Assembly: GCA_007695045.1 (NCBI GenBank)
Contig: REEP01000043.1
Location: 1-43,484 of the forward strand
Direction of reading: 5' to 3'
Length of the DNA stretch: 43,484 bases
Source: Rhodospirillales bacterium
GTDB taxonomy: Bacteria; Pseudomonadota; Alphaproteobacteria; Rhodospirillales; Defluviicoccaceae
Shown here: in pieces, positions 37,492 to 43,484 of the stretch
Numbering within the stretch: position 1 is the first letter of the stretch
Layout: each line of letters begins with the position of its first letter
The notes under the pieces: generated by a model
What the model was told of the DNA's origin: nothing
Databases searched by the model: none
What the model saw: only the letters and a program-made list of their open reading frames with translations
Program-made: the position numbers and the translations under genes

Positions 37492-39024
37492 TCAGTCTGC
37501 CATCGTGGCAAGACCGCGCCCGCGCGGGTCATGGCCGGCGGCGCAACTCTCGGGCCGGGGCGGCAGACCGTCGGGGCAGGCGACCGCGTTGACCCGCCCC
37601 AGTTCCGGGACGCTGGCCAAGCGTCGTCCGGCCGCAGCCACGATCGAACGGGCCGCGACCGCGGCGCCAGGTTCAGCGTGCACCACCCCCGGCATCGGCC
37701 CCCCCAGAACCCGCGATGCCGCCAGCGCCTGCGACAACCTCTCGCCGGCGATCAAGGTGTCCGCCGCCACCTGGATCAAAGCGCTGGGGGCTGCAGCCCC
37801 ACCGGCGGCAGCACCGGCAAAGAAGAACTCGCGCACGTTCTCATTCACCACCAGCATAGGCCCGAGGGCCGTGGCTCCGCGACCACCCGGGCCGGGGGCG
37901 GCTGCCAGCATGATGCCAAGTTCGGGCACGGCACGGCCGGTGCCGAACAGACTATTGAGCGTCACGGCACAAACGGCCGCTGACCCTTCCCGGTCGACGG
38001 CGACGAAGGTCGCTGCCGAGGGGTTCTCCAGCCAGTCAGCACCGTTCGCGCGCCCAATGCCGGTCGTGGTCCGTGCCGCCAATCCGGCCTCGGCGACAGC
38101 CCCCAGGCGGGCCGCGGGATCGGCGCCGGCGTACCCGCGCCGGTCGTGCAGGTGTGCCCACATGGCCGCGGCGACCGCGCCGCCGGCGGGTGGCGATGGG
38201 GCGAAGTGAACGACGCGGTTACCCCAGGGAATCCGGCTCGTGGGTCGCCATTCCGGCGCATAGCGACGCAGGTCGTCCATGGAGAGGCGGCCACCTGCGG
38301 CGTTGGCGCCGTCGACGAGCTGGCGGGCGATGCTGCCGATGTAGAAGGCTCCGCCGCCTTCCGCCCGGATCCGGGACACCACGGCTGCCAGTTCCACCTG
38401 CCTGAGCAGGTCTCCCTCCCCGACCAGTCGCCGCTCCACCGGCACGCCGAACATCCGCCGCACGCTCGGTTCCGCCTCCAGCGCCGCGCGCACCGCGCCC
38501 AAGTCATGGGCCAGTGCTCGCGACACCGGGGCCCCGAACCGGGCAAGGTTTTCGGCCGGAGCCAGCAACTGCGACCAGCGCAGGCGCCCGAATCGCGCAT
38601 GGAAGGCAAAGAAGCCTCGCACGTTGCCCGGGACGGCCACGGGCCGGTCCCCACCCGACTCCGCGGGAGATCGTGCCAGAAATTCGAGTGCGGCGACTTC
38701 GCCGCTGGATCGGTCGAAGCCGAGACAGACACCGCCGCCACCCAGGCTGGCAGCCGACGGCAAAGTGACCGCCGAGGCGAAATACATGGCGACGACAGCA
38801 TCGGCCGCGTTGCCGCCGGCGGAGAGGACATCACGACCGATCAGGGCGGCCTGTGGCTCATCGGCGGCCACGCCGCCCAAAAAGCCTTCGACGAATCCGA
38901 CAGTGCCGAGTTGCCGATCCGAACCGCCGCACCCCGCCAGAAAGGCCAGGACGAGCACACAGGCGGCGATTTGACGAAACCGACCTCCGAGCCTACTTAC
39001 CTTTAAACACCTTGAGATGGTCAC
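37492..39024 (-). CDS. Gamma-glutamyltransferase-like lipoprotein, catalytic residues apparently lost
   Basis: This is a 510-residue protein. A lipoprotein signal peptide has a lipobox LAGC with Cys32, so the product is probably anchored to a membrane. The start is a GTG (39022-39024) whose region overlaps that of the divergent M48 gene by 8 bp; a GTG at codon 23 is less likely. The GGT fold is recognisable (VLSAGGNAADAVVAMYFASAVTLPSAASLGGGG; VTLNSLFGTG). Aligned by eye to E. coli GGT, the nucleophile Thr of TTHYSVVD becomes Ala (AATFVAVD). The NNxMDDF segment becomes LAAAPG, and the oxyanion SSM becomes LGPM. It may therefore not self-process or hydrolyse glutathione. Function is unknown. 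Confidence 0.8.
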   Translation of the reverse strand: MTISRCLKVSRLGGRFRQIAACVLVLAFLAGCGGSDRQLGTVGFVEGFLGGVAADEPQAALIGRDVLSAGGNAADAVVAMYFASAVTLPSAASLGGGGVCLGFDRSSGEVAALEFLARSPAESGGDRPVAVPGNVRGFFAFHARFGRLRWSQLLAPAENLARFGAPVSRALAHDLGAVRAALEAEPSVRRMFGVPVERRLVGEGDLLRQVELAAVVSRIRAEGGGAFYIGSIARQLVDGANAAGGRLSMDDLRRYAPEWRPTSRIPWGNRVVHFAPSPPAGGAVAAAMWAHLHDRRGYAGADPAARLGAVAEAGLAARTTTGIGRANGADWLENPSAATFVAVDREGSAAVCAVTLNSLFGTGRAVPELGIMLAAAPGPGGRGATALGPMLVVNENVREFFFAGAAAGGAAAPSALIQVAADTLIAGERLSQALAASRVLGGPMPGVVHAEPGAAVAARSIVAAAGRRLASVPELGRVNAVACPDGLPPRPESCAAGHDPRGRGLATMAD

Positions 39025-40384
39025 CGTGCCGAGCCGTTGGTTGCGTTTCTGGTTTGCCCTTGTTGTCGCCGTAGCGGTCAGCCTCGTGCCGCCGTCGGCC
39101 CTGGCCCAGCGCGTTCAGATCATCCGCGATACCGAGATCGAACGCACCGTTCTGGATTACTCCGTCCCGGTGTTCCGGGCGGCCGGTCTCGACCCGGCAT
39201 CGGTGGAGATTTATCTGGTCAGAGACAACACCATCAATGCTTTCGTCGCCGGCGGCCAGCGAATGTTCCTCAATACCGGGCTGTTGATGCAAAGCCAATC
39301 ACCGAATCAGCTGATCGGCGTCATTGCCCACGAGGTCGGTCACATCGAAGGCGGTCATCTCTCGCGTGTTCACGATGCCATGCGCAATGCCTCGGTGGAA
39401 GCGATCATCGGCTTGGTGGCCGGTATCGCGGCCGGCATCGCCACGGGCCGGGCGGACGTCGGCAGTGCCATCGCCCGCGCCGGGGAGGAGACCGCACTGC
39501 GTTCGTTCCTGCGCTATTCCCGCACCCAGGAGGGAGCGGCGGACAGCGCCGCCATGCGCCTGCTGGATGCAACCGGGCAATCGTCACGGGGTCTGCTGGA
39601 GTTTCTTGAGATGCTGGAGGATCAGGAACTGCTCATGGTCGGACGGCAGGACCCCTACCTCCGAACCCATCCGGTCACGCGGGAGCGCATCGACGCGCTC
39701 CGGGCGCATCTCAGCCGGTCACGGCACGCCGACGCCCCGTCGCCCCCCGGTTTCGAGGCGAAGCATGCGCGCATGGTGGCCAAGCTCACCGGCTTTCTGC
39801 AGGCACCCGACCTCGTGTTGCGACGGTACCCCGAATCCGACACCAGCATCGAGGCGCGCTATGCACGGGCGGTCGCATGGTACCGGCGGCCGGACCTGGA
39901 TCGGGCCTTATCGGAGATCGAAACGTTGCTGCGGCTGGAGCCGCAAAATGCCTATTTCCATGAATTGAAGGGCCAGATGCTGTTCGAGCACGGCCGTCCG
40001 GGAGAGGCCCTTGCCCCGTACGAGACTGCGGCATCGCTGATGCCGGACGCGCCGTTGCTGCGATTCGCGTTGGCGCAAGTGCAGATTGCCATGGATCGCC
40101 CGGACCTGCTGGACGACGCCGTCCGTAACCTGGAGGCAGGCCTGTTGCGCGATCGCCGCAATTCCGCCGCATGGCGCCAACTGGCCATCGCGCATGGCCG
40201 GCAAGGCAACATGGGCGAAAGCGCCCTGGCCCAAGCGGAGGAAGCGCTGCTCACCGGCCGGGCCGATGCCGCGGTGTTTCACGCCGGCAAGGCCCAGCAA
40301 CTGCTGCCCCAAGGCTCCCGTGGATGGCTTCAAGCCCAGGACGTGGAGCGCGCCGCCGAACAGCAACAGCGCCGGCGCAACTGA
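39017..40384 (+). CDS. Periplasmic M48 metalloprotease with TPR repeats (BepA/YfgC-like)
   Basis: This 455-residue protein has a signal peptide (FWFALVVAVAVSLVPPSALAQ, cleaved near residue 30). The zinc motif HEVGH is at 105-109 with the third ligand Glu172 in TQEGAADSAA, as in M48 proteases. The substrate strand region NAFVAGGQRMFLNTGLL precedes it. The C-terminal half (about 260-450) consists of tetratricopeptide-type helices. BepA-like proteins help assemble or degrade outer-membrane proteins such as LptD. It overlaps the start of the divergent GGT-like gene by 8 bp, so promoters must lie inside the opposing genes. Confidence 0.92.
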   Translation: MVTVPSRWLRFWFALVVAVAVSLVPPSALAQRVQIIRDTEIERTVLDYSVPVFRAAGLDPASVEIYLVRDNTINAFVAGGQRMFLNTGLLMQSQSPNQLIGVIAHEVGHIEGGHLSRVHDAMRNASVEAIIGLVAGIAAGIATGRADVGSAIARAGEETALRSFLRYSRTQEGAADSAAMRLLDATGQSSRGLLEFLEMLEDQELLMVGRQDPYLRTHPVTRERIDALRAHLSRSRHADAPSPPGFEAKHARMVAKLTGFLQAPDLVLRRYPESDTSIEARYARAVAWYRRPDLDRALSEIETLLRLEPQNAYFHELKGQMLFEHGRPGEALAPYETAASLMPDAPLLRFALAQVQIAMDRPDLLDDAVRNLEAGLLRDRRNSAAWRQLAIAHGRQGNMGESALAQAEEALLTGRADAAVFHAGKAQQLLPQGSRGWLQAQDVERAAEQQQRRRN

Positions 40385-40444
40385 GGTGCCCGCCTGTCGG
40401 GTTTGCCCCCGACGACTGCCCCGCTGGCAATCAATGCTGGGCCG

Positions 40445-40471
40445 CGCGATCATGACATGTTGGTGATCGCG
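40445..40471. repeat. 8-bp inverted repeat between the M48 and DsbA-like genes
   Basis: CGCGATCA (40445-40452) and TGATCGCG (40464-40471) pair perfectly around an 11-nt centre. It could be a terminator for the protease transcript without a T-run, or a regulator site for the downstream gene. It lies 60 bp after the protease stop in a 240-bp gap that otherwise shows no gene. Confidence 0.45.
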
Positions 40472-40624
40472 GCGGTGCCGATACACCGAGGGCGGTGCGG
40501 AGGATTGCGCGTGGTCCGCGCCGGCGCCACTGTAGACGGCACGTGACGTGCGCTCACCTCCGCTCGAATATTATGCGGCATCCGTTGGTGAAAACTTGGC
40601 AACCCAAGCAGGGGGACAGCGACC

Positions 40625-41407
40625 ATGGTGACAAATCGGCGACAGCGGTTTGCATGCTGGGCAATCCTGGCGGGCGCCGCCTTCCTTTGTGGTGGCTTGG
40701 CGACCGCACCAGGCGTGACCAGCGCCCAGGAGACTGAGCTGAGTCCCACCCAGGAAGACGCAGTGCGCTCTTTGGTGCGGGACTACATTCTGGAAAACCC
40801 TGAGGTGATCCTCGAATCCCTCCGCGCCCACCAGACCAGAGCCGAGGCTGAAGGCCGGCGTCAGGCACAAGCGGCTGTCGCCGAGGCACGCGAGGTTCTC
40901 GAGAACGATCCGATGTCACCGGTTGCCGGCAACCCCGACGGCGACGTGACGGTGGTGGAATTCTTCGACTATAATTGCGGATTCTGTCGACAGGTGCTGC
41001 CGGACGTCCAGGCGCATCTGGAAGCGGACGGTAACGTGCGCTACGTGTTTAAAGAATTCCCTATCCTCGGACAGGAGTCGGTGGATGCGGCACGGGTGGC
41101 CCTCGCCGTCTTCGTGGTCGATCCGGACGCTTATCTTCCTTTCCACGCAGCGTTGATGCAGTCACGCGGCACGGTCGATCGGGCCAAGGCCCTGCAGGTG
41201 GCGGCGGAGCTCGGCATCGATCCGGTGAAGCTCGAGGATGCCATGGCCGATCCGCGGATTGACGCGGCACTGCGCAGCAACCTGGAACTGGCGCGCGAGA
41301 TCGACATTCGCGGCACCCCCGCGTTCGTCATTGGAGACGAGGTGGTGCCGGGCGCCGTGGGCCTGGAGACACTTCAGGAACTCGTGGCAGGCGCCCGCGG
41401 CGTATGA
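40625..41407 (+). CDS. DsbA-family thiol-disulfide oxidoreductase
   Basis: This 260-residue exported protein has a signal peptide (about 1-34, ending VTSAQ). A helical N-terminal extension (DAVRSLVRDYILENPEVILESLRAHQ) is typical of Com1-like DsbA proteins. The thioredoxin domain has the active-site CGFC (Cys118-Cys121) in VVEFFDYNCGFCRQ and the cis-Pro loop RGTPAFVIGDEVV. It probably forms or isomerises disulfides in periplasmic proteins. A strong ribosome-binding site (CAGGGGGA) precedes the ATG. No DsbB or DsbD partner is near. Confidence 0.93.
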   Translation: MVTNRRQRFACWAILAGAAFLCGGLATAPGVTSAQETELSPTQEDAVRSLVRDYILENPEVILESLRAHQTRAEAEGRRQAQAAVAEAREVLENDPMSPVAGNPDGDVTVVEFFDYNCGFCRQVLPDVQAHLEADGNVRYVFKEFPILGQESVDAARVALAVFVVDPDAYLPFHAALMQSRGTVDRAKALQVAAELGIDPVKLEDAMADPRIDAALRSNLELAREIDIRGTPAFVIGDEVVPGAVGLETLQELVAGARGV

Positions 41408-41588
41408 TCGCAGTCCGTCCTGACTCGCTCGCCCTTACCCGGACAACAGGTCTCCAGCCGGCTGACATCATCGACGAGCACAAGCGGCGTCCGGCTACGC
41501 ACGGAGCATCCGGATGGAGACTTTCCGTCGCGACGCAGGACGGGTAGTGTGAAGGGCGCTTGACGGGCGCACCCTCTGGTTGCAGCGC

Positions 41589-42017
41589 ATGACGGTATGG
41601 CGGCGTGACAAGGTCTGGCTTGATTTCGTCGTCTGGTGTCGGCATCGCCGGCTCCGGCCGCTCCCGGCTCATCCCTGGACGGTGGCGGCCTACGCCCGTT
41701 GGTGCGAGGCGCGCCAGCACTATAGTGGCGTGGTCCGCGCCGTCCGCGCGATTGCCCGCGCGCATATTCTGGCCGGCCACGGAGCGCCCGATCGCGATCC
41801 CACTGTGAGCCGCACCCTTCGCCTGATCGAAGGACGTGACGGCGTTCGTGCCGGACGCTCAGCGTTGTTCCGGGAGGGCGACTTCGCGCCGCCATCGGCC
41901 ACCGACGCATCCCAACGAAGCGCCCGTGCCGCGTCTCCGACAAAATCGCGGAAAAGGCAACCATGCGGTCTCGCCACGACCCCTCGCCTGGTCCGGCACC
42001 GTCCACGCACTTCCTGA
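41589..42017 (+). CDS. Small protein resembling the N-terminal (SAM-like) domain of tyrosine integrases
   Basis: This 142-residue ORF uses the ATG at 41589; a TTG at 41580 is possible. Residues 1-85 read WLDFVVWCRHRRLRPLPAHPWTVAAYARWCEA, then YSGVVRAVRAIARAHILAGHGAPDRDPTVSRTLRLIEG. This matches the core-binding domain of phage-type integrases. There is no catalytic domain (no R...HxxR...Y), and the last 55 residues are a basic, Ser/Arg/Thr-rich tail. It may be a remnant of an integrase or a stand-alone DNA-binding protein; an integrase gene truncated by frameshift is also possible, although no catalytic-domain sequence was seen downstream. Confidence 0.55.
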   Translation: MTVWRRDKVWLDFVVWCRHRRLRPLPAHPWTVAAYARWCEARQHYSGVVRAVRAIARAHILAGHGAPDRDPTVSRTLRLIEGRDGVRAGRSALFREGDFAPPSATDASQRSARAASPTKSRKRQPCGLATTPRLVRHRPRTS

Positions 42018-42125
42018 CCGACGAACCCTGAGCCCCCGCATCCGGCGGTGTTGGCGGTGCGACCGGTTGAAGATTAGCGGGAGGCATTGCCGGCTGCCGG
42101 CCGAACGGGTAGTCTCAGGTCGACA

Positions 42126-42141
42126 CTGTTGCAGTGCACAG
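42126..42141. promoter_or_regulatory. Possible PhaR-like site upstream of the MaoC hydratase gene
   Basis: CTGTTGCAGTGCACAG has complementary CTGT/ACAG ends and a TTGCAGTGCA core. This resembles the TGCA-rich sites bound by the polyhydroxybutyrate regulator PhaR near phasin and PHA genes of Alphaproteobacteria. It lies about 75 bp before the hydratase start. The match is by memory and tentative. Confidence 0.25.
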
Positions 42142-42214
42142 CGAACCGGGCGCCCGGGAGCGGCCAAAGGAGGCCGCTCGACAGGCGGTGCCCGCTACTG
42201 AAGGGGGAAGTGCC

Positions 42215-42643
42215 ATGGATGATTTGCACGGATACTACATCGAGGACCTGAGCGAAGGCATGAGCGCTTCGTTCGGCAAGACCGTCACCGATGCCGATAT
42301 CGTACTGTTTGCCGGCATTTCGGGTGACACCAACCCGGTTCACCTCAACGAGGCCTTCGCCAAGGAGACCATGTTCAAAGGCCGGATCGCGCATGGCATC
42401 TTCGGTGCGTCCCTGATTTCCGCGGTGCTCGGCACCAAGCTGCCGGGACCGGGCTGCATCTACGTGAACCAGACCCTGCGGTTCAAGGCACCGGTTCGCG
42501 CCGGTGAGACGCTGATCGCCACGGTTACCGTGAAAAGCATCAACACCCAGAAGAAGCTCGTCACCCTCGATACCGTCTGCACCGTGGACGACAAGGCCGT
42601 GATCGAGGGCGAGGCCATGGTGATGATGCCGGCGCGCGGCTGA
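42215..42643 (+). CDS. MaoC-family (R)-specific enoyl-CoA hydratase-like protein
   Basis: This 142-residue protein starts at the ATG at 42215 behind a strong AAGGGGGAAG ribosome-binding site. It has the single hot-dog domain. The catalytic pair Asp38 and His43 sits in GISGDTNPVHLNEAFA, with the following RIAHGIFGASLISAVLGTKLPG helix and the C-terminal FKAPVRAGETLIATVTV strands. Such proteins hydrate enoyl-CoA to (R)-3-hydroxyacyl-CoA for polyhydroxyalkanoate synthesis (PhaJ) or act on other acyl-CoA esters; the specific substrate is inferred only. The upstream 197-bp gap carries no other gene. Confidence 0.93.
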   Translation: MDDLHGYYIEDLSEGMSASFGKTVTDADIVLFAGISGDTNPVHLNEAFAKETMFKGRIAHGIFGASLISAVLGTKLPGPGCIYVNQTLRFKAPVRAGETLIATVTVKSINTQKKLVTLDTVCTVDDKAVIEGEAMVMMPARG

Positions 42644-42685
42644 CCCCGAACCACCGCCCGCCCGTGGCTTCCGAGGCTTGCCCCC

Positions 42686-43169
42686 ATGAACATCGGCGCT
42701 TCTGCAGTGGTGATTTCCGTTGCAGCCACGTTCGCCCCGGCCACGGCCGAGGCGGGCCAATCCGATGGCCACTGGACCCGCCAGCATCCATCCCGGTCGG
42801 GCGGTGCTCGGCTTCGTCGTACCGAGTTATTCGCCGAACGATTTCATCGGGATGTGGATGGGATGTTCCAGCGGCACCGTCACCGCACTTTTCGACATGG
42901 ACGCCGACAGTTTGCGTGACGGTGAGATGTACACGGTGGCGCTGACCTTGGACGATCGGCCCTATCGCTTCACGGGAATCGGCGTCTTTGACGACATGGA
43001 CGGGGCCGTTATGCTTAGCGCCACGCTGGACGGCACAAGACCGCCTGTATCCGAACTCCCGTCGGCGAAGACTTTGTCCGTCCGGGTCGGAGACAGTGTC
43101 CTCACCCTTCCGGTCACGGGCCTTTCCGCCGAGTCGAAACGCTTCATCGCAGCGTGTTCAGGCCGCTGA
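42686..43169 (+). pseudogene. Small secreted protein, apparently frameshifted
   Basis: The frame from the ATG at 42686 begins with a good signal peptide (MNIGASAVVISVAATFAPATAEAG), then loses conserved character after GHWTR (about 42780). The mature-protein-like sequence continues in the next frame and ends at 43169: VLGFVVPSYSPNDFIGMWMGC, then DADSLRDGEMYTVALTLDD, GIGVFDDMDGAVMLSATLDG and FIAACSG. Joining the two needs one extra base between about 42775 and 42815, or two bases missing. This is either a real mutation or a sequencing error. An alternative is a short intact gene starting inside the second frame, which would lack a signal peptide. The family resembles small periplasmic proteins of unknown function with a conserved Cys pair. 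Confidence 0.6.
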
Positions 43170-43187
43170 CGCCGACGCCACACCATA

Positions 43188-43208
43188 AACGGTTGTGTCA
43201 CGACCGTT
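43188..43208. terminator. Near-perfect 21-bp palindrome between convergent genes
   Basis: AACGGT and ACCGTT arms flank GTG and CAC around a single central T, with one G:T position. The stem would be 9-10 bp with the innermost pairs open. It lies between the 3' ends of the secreted-protein gene and the RND gene, so a shared terminator is likely. The tight symmetry would also suit a repressor site. Confidence 0.45.
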
Positions 43209-43324
43209 ATGATCGCCAAGCAGGTTGCCTGACGCATTCCGCCAGGGTGTCCGCACCGGGCTCACGTTTTGCCTTGTCTGAAGCTGTCCTGCGGCACTGC
43301 GGCCATGGCATGCTCGCCGCTGGT

Positions 43325-43484
43325 TCATGTCAGGCGGTCTTGCGAGGCCTGCGCTGAGTCCGTCCCGCTGGGGCGGGAGGGCCGCTCTGCTGCCCACTGG
43401 ATGGCCACATAAAAGGCCGGGACCAGCAGCGTTCCCACCACCGTCGCCATCAGCATGCCGGAAAACACGGTGGTTCCGACGATC
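43325..43484 (-). CDS. C-terminal end of an RND efflux transporter (partial)
   Basis: The last 52 residues are visible, cut by the window edge. Reading from the edge: IVGTTVFSGMLMATVVGTLLVPAF, then YVAIQWAAERP, then a short polar tail and a TGA stop at 43325-43327. This is the final membrane helix of HAE1/AcrB-type or related RND permeases, which usually read GT.VFGGM...T.L...FVPVFY. The pump would work with a membrane-fusion protein and an outer-membrane TolC-type channel. The drug or metal substrate cannot be told from this fragment. Confidence 0.85.
   Translation of the reverse strand, partial: IVGTTVFSGMLMATVVGTLLVPAFYVAIQWAAERPSRPSGTDSAQASQDRLT

Noticed and set aside
41374-42087. A 237-codon minus-strand frame across the integrase-like ORF
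   Set aside because: Arg/Pro/Gly-rich with no motif, while the opposite strand gives a recognisable DNA-binding domain and lies in line with its neighbours.

Overview
The window is a 43.5 kb piece of high-GC chromosome from an alphaproteobacterium, most likely of the Rhodospirillales/Azospirillales type. The evidence is the gene content and order: glnD-murJ-trpS-nfuA; the run rimP-nusA-ylxR-infB-rbfA-truB-rpsO-pnp; RNase E with an acidic insertion, divergent from amiC-ponA; and an M48 protease near a DsbA-like protein. The assignment rests on motif and gene-order recognition, not on a database search. Almost all the DNA is core chromosome. I saw no rRNA, tRNA, CRISPR array, complete insertion sequence or prophage.

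Layout. 1-660: a small DUF559 (PD-(D/E)XK-like) nuclease gene flanked by palindromic GC-rich repeats. 662-5715: a fused 5-oxoprolinase and a TolC-type outer-membrane protein. 5788-6180: a small PepSY-like exported protein, divergent from glnD. 6525-13316 (plus strand): glnD, murJ, trpS, nfuA and a rutE-like nitroreductase. 13384-22856 (minus strand): the transcription/translation supercluster rimP-nusA-ylxR/L7Ae-infB-rbfA-truB-rpsO-pnp. 23079-24268: a MerR-family metal sensor divergent from a short CDF-like metal transporter, with a textbook 19-bp-spacer MerR promoter between them. 24296-26974: a phage-shock module, pspA-pspB-pspC divergent from pspF, with a sigma-54 promoter and a candidate activator site. 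27032-29037: mtnP-mtnA (methylthioadenosine salvage). 29046-33010: amiC and the PBP1A gene. 33518-36241: rne with a roughly 500-nt leader. 36296-39024: a class I aminotransferase and a GGT-fold lipoprotein that appears to lack its catalytic residues. 39017-41407: an M48/TPR periplasmic protease and a DsbA-like oxidoreductase. 41589-43484: a small integrase-N-domain-like ORF, a MaoC hydratase, a secreted protein that appears frameshifted, and the C-terminal end of an RND efflux pump cut by the window edge.

How the genes work together. The minus-strand supercluster builds and tunes ribosomes and mRNA decay (RimP, RbfA, TruB, IF-2, S15, PNPase), and RNase E, a frequent partner of PNPase, lies 11 kb away. 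Envelope maintenance is the second theme: MurJ, PBP1A and AmiC for peptidoglycan, Psp proteins for membrane stress, an M48 chaperone-protease and a Dsb-like protein for envelope protein quality, and TolC and RND proteins for export. GlnD is the nitrogen sensor. 5-oxoprolinase and the GGT-like protein both point to gamma-glutamyl chemistry but are not linked to each other.

No large new defence or biosynthetic system is evident. The best leads are the degenerate GGT lipoprotein co-transcribed with an aminotransferase, the nuclease gene bracketed by palindromes, the self-contained MerR/CDF metal module, and the lone integrase-like N-domain protein.
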